Shown here: positions 18,006 through 26,315 of the stretch, one piece after another
Layout of the letters: every line of letters begins with the position of its first letter
Numbering within the stretch: the first letter of the stretch is position 1
Assembly: GCA_947453155.1 (NCBI GenBank)
Contig: CANGFE010000019.1
Location: forward strand, 1 to 39,722
Length of the DNA stretch: 39,722 nucleotides
Source of the DNA: Beijerinckiaceae bacterium
Lineage (GTDB): Bacteria > Pseudomonadota > Alphaproteobacteria > Rhizobiales > Beijerinckiaceae
Direction of reading: 5' to 3'
Notes under the pieces: model-generated
The model's database searches: none
What the model was told of the DNA's origin: nothing
What the model saw: only the letters and a program-made list of their open reading frames with translations
Translations under genes and position numbers: made by a program

Positions 18006-19259
18006 GTGAAAATTGTCGTCCCCGCCCTGATCAAGCGCAATATGGCGCTGTTTGCTTTGTCGCAAAGTTTTACGGGCGCAGGCATGCAATTCATCTACGG
18101 GCTCGGGCCTTTGATGATTGTGGGCATTAGCGGATCGAATGATCTGGCGGGCCTCTCCGTCGCGCTGATCGGCCTGTCGCGTTTTCTCGTCTCTTATCCG
18201 ATTGGCAAGATCACCGATTCCTATGGACGCAAGCCCGGCATTTTGTTGGGGCTCGCGCTTGCCATGGTCGGCACATTCATCATCGCTGCCGGACAGGATT
18301 TCGCTAATCTTGCGGGCGTCATTGTCGGCATTCTGATTTTCGGCATGGGCATGAATGCCGCACAGCAGATGCGCGTTGGTGCGACAGATATGTTCCCTTC
18401 CGTGCTGCGCGGACAAGCCCTCGGCTATATTGCGCTGGGCACATTTGCCGGACTCATTCTCTCGCCTGCTGTTGTCAATCTCGGTGAGCGCATGGCTGCA
18501 ACGGGTGTCGGACAAGCGCTCGCTCTGCCTTGGCTTATGCTGCCGGTGCTCATCGTGATTGGCGCAGGCCTTGTTTATTTCGTGCGGCCTGATCCGAAAG
18601 AGATCGGACAAAATCTTGCCGCCTATTATCCGGGCTATGTGGAACCCCAGCACGCCGTGAGCAAAGGCGAAAAATTTTCTGGCGGCTCCTTGATGAAATA
18701 TGCGCCGACACGCTTGGCCATTGCCGCCAATGCGGCCGCGCAAGGCAATATGTCGATTGTCATGGTGCTCACCTCGCTTGTGTTGCAGCATCACGGCCAT
18801 TCGCTCACCGCCATTGCTTGGGCGCATTTGTTTCATTCCGCTGGCATGTTTGCTTTTTCGATTCCGATCGGAAAATTGTCGGACCGTATTGGTCGCTCGA
18901 AAATCATGTATCCCGGACTTGTGCTGACCATTGCGGGCGCAGCTCTTGTTGGCCTCACGACAGGTTATGTCCCAATCACTTTCGGTACATTTCTGGTTGG
19001 TATCGGCTGGGCCATGACCAATGTCGCCTCAACTGCGCTGCTCGCTGATGAAGTCGAAACCTCAATGCGCGGACGCGCCATTGGCACGAATGATTCCTGG
19101 GCCGGTGGCACGAGCCTTGTTCTATCGCTCATCACAGGCCCGCTGATTTCGGCGCTTGGCCTGCCAGCGTCTGGCGTCTTTGCCGCACTGGTCGCCGCTG
19201 TGCCGCTCATGATGTGGGGGCTTGAGGGCGCCAAGGCGCGCAAGAGTTCGGCGACGTGA
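18006..19259 (+). CDS. MFS transporter, 12-TM type
   Basis: An inner-membrane permease of 417 residues with about 12 hydrophobic segments. It has the MFS loop motif GKITDSYGRKPG after the second helix and a related GKLSDRIGRSK in the second half. The substrate is unknown. The frame starts at a GTG with AAGG eight bases upstream; an ATG 12 codons later (MALFALSQSF) is the alternative. The last four bases overlap the EamA gene start (GTGA), so both are in one transcription unit, which may extend through slyX and idi. Confidence 0.88.
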   Translation: MKIVVPALIKRNMALFALSQSFTGAGMQFIYGLGPLMIVGISGSNDLAGLSVALIGLSRFLVSYPIGKITDSYGRKPGILLGLALAMVGTFIIAAGQDFANLAGVIVGILIFGMGMNAAQQMRVGATDMFPSVLRGQALGYIALGTFAGLILSPAVVNLGERMAATGVGQALALPWLMLPVLIVIGAGLVYFVRPDPKEIGQNLAAYYPGYVEPQHAVSKGEKFSGGSLMKYAPTRLAIAANAAAQGNMSIVMVLTSLVLQHHGHSLTAIAWAHLFHSAGMFAFSIPIGKLSDRIGRSKIMYPGLVLTIAGAALVGLTTGYVPITFGTFLVGIGWAMTNVASTALLADEVETSMRGRAIGTNDSWAGGTSLVLSLITGPLISALGLPASGVFAALVAAVPLMMWGLEGAKARKSSAT

Positions 19260-20152
19260 CCGAACGATCAACCCTGCCTCTCTCGCATACGCTTTTGGCC
19301 GTGGCCGTCATGGCCGTGTGGGGCAGCAATTTTGTGGTGATGAAAGAAGGGCTCGCGCATCTGCCGCCGCTCTTCTTTGCCGCGCTGCGATTCACCTTGG
19401 TGATCTTTCCTGTCGTCTTCTTTCTGCCGCGCCCCAATGTGCCTTGGCGCAATCTGGCAGCTTACGGACTCTTCATTGGTCTGGGACAATTCGGCCTAAT
19501 TTTTACGGCGCTTAACGGACATATTTCGCCCGCCCTCGCTTCGCTTGTGGCCCAGACGCAAGTTTTCTTCACCATTGTCTTGGCGCTGATGCTGGATGGT
19601 GAGCGCGTCAAACCCTTGCAATGGGGCGCCTTGCTTCTCGCGGCCTCCGGGCTGGCCGTCATCGCGCTGCATACGGATGCGCAAACCAGTATGATGGGCC
19701 TGTCGCTGGTGCTCGGAGCCGCCTTTTGCTGGTCGCTAGGCAATGTGGCGAGCCGCAAGGCGGGGCGCATTAACATGCTGGCCTATGTCGCCTGGTCGAG
19801 TTTCTTTGCCGCGCCCTCACTCTTTGCACTGTCGTGGCTGGTGGAAGGCCCGCAGGCCATGATGCAAGGCCTGCAAGAGGCAACGCTTGGCACATGGGGC
19901 GCCGTCATTTGGCAGGCGGTGGGTAATTCGCTGTTCGGCTATGTAGCATGGGGCTGGCTTCTGGCGCGCCATCCGGCCGCCCTTGTGACGCCCATGGCGT
20001 TGCTTGTCCCCATTTTCGGCTTCGCTGCTTCTTCTTTCTGGCTTGGCGAAAGCCTCCCCATGTGGAAGCTTGCCGCCGCAGGATTGGTCATGGCAGGACT
20101 ATCCCTCAATTTGCTGGCCCCGCGCTTCCAGCGCGTGCCTGAGGAGAATTAA
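19256..20152 (+). CDS. EamA/DMT-family exporter (RhaT/YdcZ-like)
   Basis: 298 residues with about ten transmembrane segments in two EamA repeats. The first repeat begins LLAVAVMAVWGSNFVVMKEG with the WGSNF motif typical of this family; the second begins MMGLSLVLGAAFCWSLGNV. It probably exports amino acids or related metabolites, substrate unknown. The GTG start overlaps the stop of the MFS gene in GTGA, supporting translational coupling. Confidence 0.9.
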   Translation: MTERSTLPLSHTLLAVAVMAVWGSNFVVMKEGLAHLPPLFFAALRFTLVIFPVVFFLPRPNVPWRNLAAYGLFIGLGQFGLIFTALNGHISPALASLVAQTQVFFTIVLALMLDGERVKPLQWGALLLAASGLAVIALHTDAQTSMMGLSLVLGAAFCWSLGNVASRKAGRINMLAYVAWSSFFAAPSLFALSWLVEGPQAMMQGLQEATLGTWGAVIWQAVGNSLFGYVAWGWLLARHPAALVTPMALLVPIFGFAASSFWLGESLPMWKLAAAGLVMAGLSLNLLAPRFQRVPEEN

Positions 20153-20156
20153 GCTT

Positions 20157-20369
20157 ATGTCAGAGGTTTTGGGTCGGTTGGAGACGCTGGAGACAACGGT
20201 CGCCCATCAAGCGCAGGCGATTGAAGATCTCAACCGCATCATCACCGATCAATGGACCATGATCGACCGCTTGAAGCGCGCCTATGAGCAATTGAGCGAC
20301 CGCGTGCAGGAAGCTGAAACCAGCGCGCGCCAAGCCGGACCGGCGGAACCACCGCCGCCCCATTATTGA
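20157..20369 (+). CDS. slyX: SlyX family protein
   Basis: A short cytoplasmic protein of 70 residues, essentially one coiled coil: VLGRLETLETTVAHQAQAIE, then LNRIITDQWTMIDRLKRAYEQLSDRV, then a Pro-rich end PPPPHY typical of SlyX. The function is unknown. GAGGAG lies ten bases before the ATG, four bases after the EamA stop. The frame is open farther upstream, but that part overlaps the EamA gene and is not used. Confidence 0.9.
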   Translation: MSEVLGRLETLETTVAHQAQAIEDLNRIITDQWTMIDRLKRAYEQLSDRVQEAETSARQAGPAEPPPPHY

Positions 20370-20380
20370 AAGCCTGCCCG

Positions 20381-20959
20381 ATGGAGCCCCAACTGCGACC
20401 CGATCCGCGTGGCGTTGTGCTGTTGGATGCGCATGACAAGCCCATCGGCACTTTGGGCAAACATGCCGCGCATATGCGCGGGCTTTATCACGCCGCTATT
20501 TCCATCATTCTGGTGGATCGCGCAGGGCGCCAATTGCTGCAGCAACGCGCCTTCACTAAATATCATTGCGGTGGCCTGTGGACCAATGCCTGCTGCTCGC
20601 ACCAAATGTGGGGAGAGAGTTCTGCTGCTGCTGCAAAGCGCCGCCTGTTTCAAGAATTACGCGTCAAGACAGAGCTGAAGCCGCTGGCGCGCGTACGCTA
20701 TCGCTCACGTGTGGGCCATCTCACCGAGCATGAATGTGTCGATGTTTTTGTCGGCCTTGTCGAAGATATGCCGCGCGTGAACCCGCAGGAAGCCGAGCGC
20801 GTGGCTTGGCTCTCACCGGGCGATCCGAAGGCCTTTGATCCGCTGACACCATGGTCTGCGCTTTATCTCGAACTCTTCGGTTTTGAAGGCCCACGCGCCC
20901 GCGCGCTTGGTCTGGATGATGGCACGATACAGGATTGCGGGCCAACCTTCCGGCTCTGA
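20381..20959 (+). CDS. idi: Isopentenyl-diphosphate isomerase, type I
   Basis: Nudix-fold enzyme that interconverts isopentenyl and dimethylallyl diphosphate. Key segments are GLYHAAISI with the metal-binding His region, GLWTNACCSHQ with the catalytic Cys, the Nudix helix ESSAAAAKRRLFQEL, and the acidic pair in TEHECVDVF. It has 192 residues from the ATG (MEPQLRPDPRG). A TTG at 20366 overlaps the slyX stop and would add five residues. In bacteria with the MEP pathway this gene is optional and is often found with high terpenoid demand (carotenoids, hopanoids); no such genes are in view. It may be co-transcribed with slyX. Confidence 0.92.
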   Translation: MEPQLRPDPRGVVLLDAHDKPIGTLGKHAAHMRGLYHAAISIILVDRAGRQLLQQRAFTKYHCGGLWTNACCSHQMWGESSAAAAKRRLFQELRVKTELKPLARVRYRSRVGHLTEHECVDVFVGLVEDMPRVNPQEAERVAWLSPGDPKAFDPLTPWSALYLELFGFEGPRARALGLDDGTIQDCGPTFRL

Positions 20960-20983
20960 TAGCCTCGCTCAAGCTCGCATGGC

Positions 20984-21014
20984 TTGACCTTCTCACACTG
21001 AGAAGGTGTATCCA
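20984..21014 (+). promoter_or_regulatory. CueR/MerR-type metal-responsive promoter and operator
   Basis: A -35 box TTGACC (20984-20989) overlaps a perfect 9-bp inverted repeat ACCTTCTCA-CAC-TGAGAAGGT (20987-21007). A -10-like TATCCA follows at 21009-21014 with an overlong 19-bp spacer. This is the layout used by MerR-family activators such as CueR. It implies transcription starting near 21020, which rules out the GTG at 21006 as the ATPase start. Confidence 0.85.
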
Positions 21015-21044
21015 TGGACACAAGACTTCCAAAAGGGCGGCCCC

Positions 21045-23549
21045 ATGAGCGACCATCAGCATTCACCGACTGGCTCCTGCTGCGCGGACCATACCGCCAC
21101 CGCCCCCCTGCCCGCTGAATCGCGCGATCCTGTCTGCGGCATGATGGCCAAGACCGATGGCTCAAAGCCCACAAGCCGCGTGGAAGATCGCGATTTCTTT
21201 TTCTGCGGCAATGGCTGCAAAACCAAGTTTGATGCCGACACATCTTTCTATCTGACGCGCACGGCAAAAGATCTTGTCTGCGGCATGGATGTAAACATCG
21301 CCAATGCCAAATATACGCTGCGCCATAACAAGAAGAGCTATTATTTCTGCTCCGCAGGTTGCGAAACCAAATTCGAGAAAGAACCGGAACGCTACACGGG
21401 CGAAACGCCCGCAGCACCCACTGCCCCTGTACCCGAAGGCACGATCTATACTTGCCCGATGGATCCGGAAATTCGCCAGATTGGCCCCGGCACTTGCCCG
21501 ATTTGCGGCATGGCGCTGGAGCCCGATATGCCGAGCGCCGATACAGGCCCCAATCCGGAATATATCGATTTTCTGCGCCGCCTCATTCTGGCAGGCCCGC
21601 TTGTGCTGCCCGTTGTCATTCTAGAAATGGGCGGACATGTCGGCGCCTTCGACTGGATGCCGCCTTTCATTTCAGGCCTTATTCAATTGGCTTTCTCGCT
21701 ACCCATCATCTTATGGGCGGGACGACCTTTCTTCGAGCGTGGTTGGCTGTCGCTGAAAACGCGCAACCTCAATATGTTTACGCTCATTGCAATGGGCACA
21801 GGCGTGGCTTTTGCCTACAGTCTTGTCGCGCTTTTTGCGCCCGGCCTGTTTCCGCATGCATTCCATCATCATGATGGCTCTGTGCCGATCTATTTTGAAG
21901 CGGCCTCTGTCATCATCGTTCTGGTTCTTGTCGGACAAGTGCTAGAACTGCGCGCCCGCGAGCAAACAGGCAGCGCCATTCGCGCGCTGCTCAATCTCGC
22001 GCCCATGACAGCACGTCGCATGAAAGACGATGGCTCTGACGAAGAGATTGCACTTGATCTAGCAAGCGTCGGCGACCGCTTGCGTGTGCGCCCCGGTGAT
22101 AAAGTGCCGCTCGATGGCGTAGTGATCGAGGGCCGCAGCGCGGTGGATGAATCTTTCGTCACAGGCGAAAGCATGCCTGTCACCAAAGATGTTGGCGCCA
22201 AAGTCATTGGCGGGACGATCAACGGCACGGGCGCTTTCATCATGCGTGCGGAAAAAATTGGCCGCGACACAATGCTCTCGCAAATCGTGCAAATGGTCGC
22301 CAATGCGCAGCGCTCACGGGCACCAATCCAGCGGCTTGCAGATCAGGTGGCGGGCTGGTTCGTGCCGCTTGTTCTCTCCGTCGCTGTGCTGGCCTTTGTT
22401 GCATGGTCGCTCTTCGGGCCAGAACCACGCATGACCTTTGGTCTTGTGGCCGCCGTCTCTGTCCTGATCATCGCCTGTCCCTGCGCCCTAGGTCTTGCCA
22501 CGCCCATGTCCATTATGGTCGGCGTGGGACGCGGCGCTCAGGCTGGCGTTTTGATCCGCAATGCCGAAGCGCTGGAGCGCATGGAAAAGATCGATACGCT
22601 CGTCATCGACAAGACAGGCACGTTGACCGAAGGCAAACCACGCGTCACCGCGATCGTCACAGCAGACGGCATCGACAGCAACGACGTGCTGCGCCTTGCC
22701 GCCAGCCTCGAAGCCCCAAGCGAACATCCTTTAGCGGCAGCCATTGTACAGGCGGCGCGCGAAAAAGGGCTCTCCCTCAGCAATGTTGAGCAATTCAATC
22801 AACCGGTGGGGCAAGGCGCTGTCGGCTTTGTCGACGGCCGCAAACTCGCCATTGGGCACGCGGCTTTCCTCGCTTCGCAAGGCATTGCAACAGCGGCGCT
22901 TGCAGCGAAAGCCGATGATCTGCGCCGCTCGGGGACAACAGCCGTCTTTCTTGCCATCGATGGCAAGCTGGCAGGCGTGCTTGCCATTGCCGATCCGGTG
23001 AAAGCAACCACGCCTGCCGCTTTGCAAGCCCTCAAACGGGACGGATTGCGCATTGTGATGTTGACGGGCGACAATCGCACCACAGCGCAAGCTGTTGCGC
23101 AGCAACTCGGCATCACAGACGTCGAAGCCGAGGTTCTGCCCGATCAAAAACGCGCCGTGATTGAAAAACTGCGCGCGCAAGGACGCATTGTCGCGATGGC
23201 GGGCGATGGCGTGAATGATGCGCCAGCACTCGCTGCTGCTGATGTGGGGATTGCCATGGGCACGGGCACAGATGTGGCGATTGAAAGCGCGGGCATCACT
23301 TTGCTGAAGGGCGACATCCAAGGCATTGTGCGCGCGCGGCATCTCTCACGCCATGTCATGGGCAATATCCGTCAAAATCTTTTCCTGGCCTTTATCTATA
23401 ATTCGCTGGGCGTGCCGATTGCGGCTGGTATTCTTTATCCGTTCTTCGGCATTCTGCTCTCGCCTGTCATGGCTGCTGCCGCAATGGCGCTGTCCTCTGT
23501 TAGCGTGATCAGCAATGCTCTGCGTCTGCGCTTTTCATCGATCGACTGA
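21045..23549 (+). CDS. Copper-translocating P1B-type ATPase with YHS and HMBD domains
   Basis: Inner-membrane Cu efflux ATPase of 834 residues. Order: a His/Cys-rich start; two YHS domains (about 28-71 with DPVCGM and FFFCGNGC, and 77-118 with DLVCGM and YYFCSAGC); a heavy-metal-binding domain (about 133-163, YTCPMDP and CPICGM); membrane helices; a TGES-type loop (FVTGESMPV); the metal site CPC (about 477-479); the phosphorylation motif DKTGT (Asp about 522); and GDGVNDAPAL. There is no classical GMxCxxC domain; YHS/HMBD units replace it. The ATG at 21045 follows AAAGGG and lies downstream of the CueR-like promoter. It is the first gene of a copper operon with DUF305 and thiE. Confidence 0.95.
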   Translation: MSDHQHSPTGSCCADHTATAPLPAESRDPVCGMMAKTDGSKPTSRVEDRDFFFCGNGCKTKFDADTSFYLTRTAKDLVCGMDVNIANAKYTLRHNKKSYYFCSAGCETKFEKEPERYTGETPAAPTAPVPEGTIYTCPMDPEIRQIGPGTCPICGMALEPDMPSADTGPNPEYIDFLRRLILAGPLVLPVVILEMGGHVGAFDWMPPFISGLIQLAFSLPIILWAGRPFFERGWLSLKTRNLNMFTLIAMGTGVAFAYSLVALFAPGLFPHAFHHHDGSVPIYFEAASVIIVLVLVGQVLELRAREQTGSAIRALLNLAPMTARRMKDDGSDEEIALDLASVGDRLRVRPGDKVPLDGVVIEGRSAVDESFVTGESMPVTKDVGAKVIGGTINGTGAFIMRAEKIGRDTMLSQIVQMVANAQRSRAPIQRLADQVAGWFVPLVLSVAVLAFVAWSLFGPEPRMTFGLVAAVSVLIIACPCALGLATPMSIMVGVGRGAQAGVLIRNAEALERMEKIDTLVIDKTGTLTEGKPRVTAIVTADGIDSNDVLRLAASLEAPSEHPLAAAIVQAAREKGLSLSNVEQFNQPVGQGAVGFVDGRKLAIGHAAFLASQGIATAALAAKADDLRRSGTTAVFLAIDGKLAGVLAIADPVKATTPAALQALKRDGLRIVMLTGDNRTTAQAVAQQLGITDVEAEVLPDQKRAVIEKLRAQGRIVAMAGDGVNDAPALAAADVGIAMGTGTDVAIESAGITLLKGDIQGIVRARHLSRHVMGNIRQNLFLAFIYNSLGVPIAAGILYPFFGILLSPVMAAAAMALSSVSVISNALRLRFSSID

Positions 23550-23561
23550 AGGGAGAAAACC

Positions 23562-23924
23562 ATGCGTCTTCTGCTTGTAGCTGCCACCACTCTCGCACTG
23601 GCCTTGCCAGCCTTGGCGCAACAGCATCACTCAGGCCACGCGCAACATGGTGCGGCCGCTATGCCTACTTCAGCATCATCAAAAGCTTTTCAAGATGCCA
23701 ATGACAAGATGCACCGCGACATGAATATCCCCATGACGGGCAATGCTGATGTTGATTTCGTCCAAGGCATGATCCCGCATCATCAGGGCGCCGTGGATAT
23801 GGCCAAGATCGTCTTGCAATATGGCGCCGACCCTGAGATCAAGAAAATGGCGCAAGAGATCATTGCCGCTCAGGAAAAAGAAATCGCCATGTTCCGCGCA
23901 TGGCTGGCCAAAAGGCAGAAATGA
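23562..23924 (+). CDS. Periplasmic DUF305 protein, probable copper binder
   Basis: 120 residues. A signal peptide (about 1-19, ending ALPALA before QQHH) is followed by a His-rich stretch (HHSGHAQHG) and a DUF305 four-helix-type domain with the family motif MIPHHQGAVDMAK and many Met residues. DUF305 proteins such as CopM bind copper in the periplasm. GGGAG precedes the ATG and the gene starts 12 bases after the ATPase, so export by the ATPase and periplasmic capture by this protein are probably linked. Confidence 0.92.
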   Translation: MRLLLVAATTLALALPALAQQHHSGHAQHGAAAMPTSASSKAFQDANDKMHRDMNIPMTGNADVDFVQGMIPHHQGAVDMAKIVLQYGADPEIKKMAQEIIAAQEKEIAMFRAWLAKRQK

Positions 23925-24526
23925 AACTCGACCCCTTTTATCTGATCGTCGACAGCACGCATTGGCTCGAGCGGCTTCTGCCGCACGGCCTGCGCCTTGT
24001 GCAATTGCGCATCAAGAACAAGCCGGAAGAGTTTGTGCGCGCCGAAATCAAGCACGCGCGAGCGTTGTGTGAAGCGGCAGGCGCGACTTTGGTCATCAAT
24101 GATTATTGGCGCCTCGCTCTGGAAGAAGACTGCAACTTCATCCATCTGGGTCAGGAAGATCTAGCCGAGGCTGATATCCTTGCCATTCGCCACGCCAAAT
24201 GCCGGCTGGGCATCAGCACGCATGACCCGAATGAGCTGGCGACTGCTCTTTCTCTCAAGCCCGATTATGTGGCGCTTGGCCCGGTCTATCCGACCACGCT
24301 GAAACAATTGGATTGGGCGCCACAAGGTGTTGCGCGTGTGAGTGAGTGGAAAGCTTTGGTGGGCGACGTGCCGCTGGTGGCCATTGGCGGCCTCACCGTC
24401 GAGCGTGCGCGTGCTGTTCTCGATGCTGGTGCCGATAGCGCGGCTGTCTCGACCGATGTTCTCGGGCACACCGACCCGGAAGCACGCACACGCGAATGGG
24501 TGGCGCTCAGCCGCGCGCGGGTTTGA
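23921..24526 (+). CDS. thiE: Thiamine phosphate synthase (ThiE-like)
   Basis: TIM-barrel enzyme that joins the pyrimidine diphosphate and thiazole phosphate halves of thiamine. It has 201 residues. Visible motifs are [10 protein letters not shown] (substrate Lys/Arg), [30 protein letters not shown] and VAIGGLT. The ATG overlaps the DUF305 stop (ATGA), so it is translated with the copper operon. No other thi gene and no TPP riboswitch is in the window. The last 20 bases overlap the convergent DUF2256 gene. Confidence 0.9.
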   Translation: MKLDPFYLIVDSTHWLERLLPHGLRLVQLRIKNKPEEFVRAEIKHARALCEAAGATLVINDYWRLALEEDCNFIHLGQEDLAEADILAIRHAKCRLGISTHDPNELATALSLKPDYVALGPVYPTTLKQLDWAPQGVARVSEWKALVGDVPLVAIGGLTVERARAVLDAGADSAAVSTDVLGHTDPEARTREWVALSRARV

Positions 24527-24665
24527 CGCGGTCACTCCGGCAGCGGTCCGAGCAATATTTCACCTCGTCCCACACCTTTTCCCATTTCTTGCGCCAAGTG
24601 AAAGGCCGCCCGCAGACCAAACAGTCCTTTTGCGGCAGATCGCCCTTTTTCTGCATCTTCGCCAA
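24507..24665 (-). CDS. DUF2256 protein, small zinc-ribbon-like
   Basis: 52 residues with the family-typical course [21 protein letters not shown], then [16 protein letters not shown]. Two CxxC-type Cys pairs suggest a zinc site. Genes of this family commonly sit beside cryptochrome/photolyase genes, as here. The start is a TTG at 24665, supported by AGGAG eight bases upstream; the ATG at 24656 has no such site. It is divergent from the photolyase gene and its end overlaps thiE tail to tail. The function is unknown. Confidence 0.88.
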   Translation of the reverse strand: MAKMQKKGDLPQKDCLVCGRPFTWRKKWEKVWDEVKYCSDRCRSDRVKPARG

Positions 24666-24749
24666 AACAGCTTCTCCTGAACCGCAGCGAGGCGGTTTGC
24701 GTATCTATCACATGATTTACGCATTCCCCTTTGCTTCTGGATTGGCCCG

Positions 24750-26312
24750 ATGACCACGCTTCGTCTCATTCTCGGCGACCAATTGACGCGCGAAATCTCG
24801 AGCCTTGATGGGCTAGACGCCAAACGCGACATCATCCTCATGGCCGAGGTGATGGAAGAGACGACTTACGTCCCCCATCACAAGCAGAAGATTGCTCTCA
24901 TCCTCTCCGCTATGCGCCATTTCGCCCAATCCCTGAGCGAAGAGGGCGTGAGGGTCGATTATGTAAAGCTTGATGACGGCGGCAATTCCGGTTCCTTTAC
25001 CGGCGAGATCGCGCGCGCCATTGAAAAACACAAGATCACGCAGATCATCGTCACCGAACCTGGTGAATGGCGCGTGCTGGAGATGATGCGCGATTGGTCG
25101 ACGTGTTTTGGCCTGCCAGTCGAGGTTCGCGATGACGATCGTTTCTTTTGCACGCGCGGCCGTTTTGCACGCTGGGCTGAGGGGCGCAAGTCATTCCGGA
25201 TGGAATTTTTCTATCGCGAAATGCGCCGCGAAAGCGGGCTTCTCATGGATGGAGATGAGCCTGCCGGAGGCCAGTGGAATTTTGACCACGACAATCGCAA
25301 GAGCTTGCCCACTAGCGTAAAGGCACCAAAACGCCGCCGTTTTACGCATGACGCGATCACGCAAGAAGTTGTTGCACTCGTCAACGCGCGCTTTGAGAAT
25401 CATATCGGTACGCTTGAGAACTTTGGCTGGGCCGTCACGCGTGAAGATGCTCTGTCAGCCCTCAATCACTTCATCGCAGATTGCTTGCCCAATTTCGGTG
25501 ACTTTCAAGATGCGATGAAACAGGGTGAGCCCTTTCTGTTTCACTCCATCATTTCGCCTTATCTCAATTGCGGCCTCCTGACCGCGCGAGAAGCCTGCAC
25601 AGCAGCCGAACGCGCCTGGAAAAAAGGCAAAGCGCCGCTCAATGCGGTGGAGGGCTTTATCCGCCAGATTTTAGGCTGGCGCGAATATGTGCGCGGCATT
25701 TATTGGAACCAGATGCCGGGCTATGCGCAGAGCAATGCGCTGAACGCCACGCGCAAACTTCCAGACTTTTTCTGGACAGGCCAAACAGCGATGAATTGCA
25801 TCGCGCAAGTGGTCGAAGAAACCAAAGCCAACGCCTATGCGCATCATATCCAGCGGCTCATGGTGACGGGCAATTTTTCTCTTCTGGCTGGCATAGCGCC
25901 CGCCGAGATCGAGGCTTGGTATCTGGCCGTCTATGCGGACGCTTATGATTGGGTTGAGCTACCCAATGTGCATGGCATGGTTTTGTTTGCTGACGGGGGG
26001 TTACTGGCTTCGAAACCCTATGCGGCTTCCGGTGCCTATATCGACCGCATGTCTGACTATTGCAAAAACTGCGCCTATGACGTGAAAGCGAAGACGGGCG
26101 CAAAATCATGCCCCTTTAATCGCCTCTATTGGCATTTCATGATCGAGAATGAAGCGCAGCTGTCCAAAAATCCGCGCATGGCTATGCCCTATCGAACGCT
26201 GAGCAAAATGTCTGTCGAACGCCGCGCCGAAATCACACAAGAAGGGCGCGCGTTTCTGGACCATATGGACGCAGAGCCAGCGGTACCCCAACAAAGAAAA
26301 TTCAATCTCTAA
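24750..26312 (+). CDS. phrB: Prokaryotic (6-4) photolyase / FeS-BCP cryptochrome
   Basis: 520 residues, homologous to the iron-sulfur bacterial cryptochrome/photolyase family (PhrB, CryB). It starts LRLILGDQL, the family N-terminal segment that binds the lumazine antenna. The four Cys ligands of the 4Fe-4S cluster fall at 350 (MNCIAQ), 438 and 441 (YCKNC) and 454 (SCPFN), the same numbers as I recall for Agrobacterium PhrB. The FAD-binding region includes EGFIRQILGWREYVRG and HIQRLMVTGNF. It repairs UV (6-4) photoproducts using FAD and light. It is divergent from the DUF2256 gene and convergent with the next gene, three bases apart. Confidence 0.95.
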   Translation: MTTLRLILGDQLTREISSLDGLDAKRDIILMAEVMEETTYVPHHKQKIALILSAMRHFAQSLSEEGVRVDYVKLDDGGNSGSFTGEIARAIEKHKITQIIVTEPGEWRVLEMMRDWSTCFGLPVEVRDDDRFFCTRGRFARWAEGRKSFRMEFFYREMRRESGLLMDGDEPAGGQWNFDHDNRKSLPTSVKAPKRRRFTHDAITQEVVALVNARFENHIGTLENFGWAVTREDALSALNHFIADCLPNFGDFQDAMKQGEPFLFHSIISPYLNCGLLTAREACTAAERAWKKGKAPLNAVEGFIRQILGWREYVRGIYWNQMPGYAQSNALNATRKLPDFFWTGQTAMNCIAQVVEETKANAYAHHIQRLMVTGNFSLLAGIAPAEIEAWYLAVYADAYDWVELPNVHGMVLFADGGLLASKPYAASGAYIDRMSDYCKNCAYDVKAKTGAKSCPFNRLYWHFMIENEAQLSKNPRMAMPYRTLSKMSVERRAEITQEGRAFLDHMDAEPAVPQQRKFNL

Positions 26313-26315
26313 CCC

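Noticed and set aside
17433-18836. 467-residue minus-strand frame across ilvD and the MFS gene
   Set aside because: It runs through two confident genes and a terminator on the other strand, and its composition is His/Arg-rich shadow sequence.
21006-21044. GTG start for the copper ATPase
   Set aside because: The codon lies inside the CueR-type dyad and upstream of the expected transcription start.
24698-24723. TGCGTA-N14-TACGCA dyad upstream of the photolyase gene
   Set aside because: A single 6-bp inverted repeat with a long spacer could be chance; no known operator was recognised.
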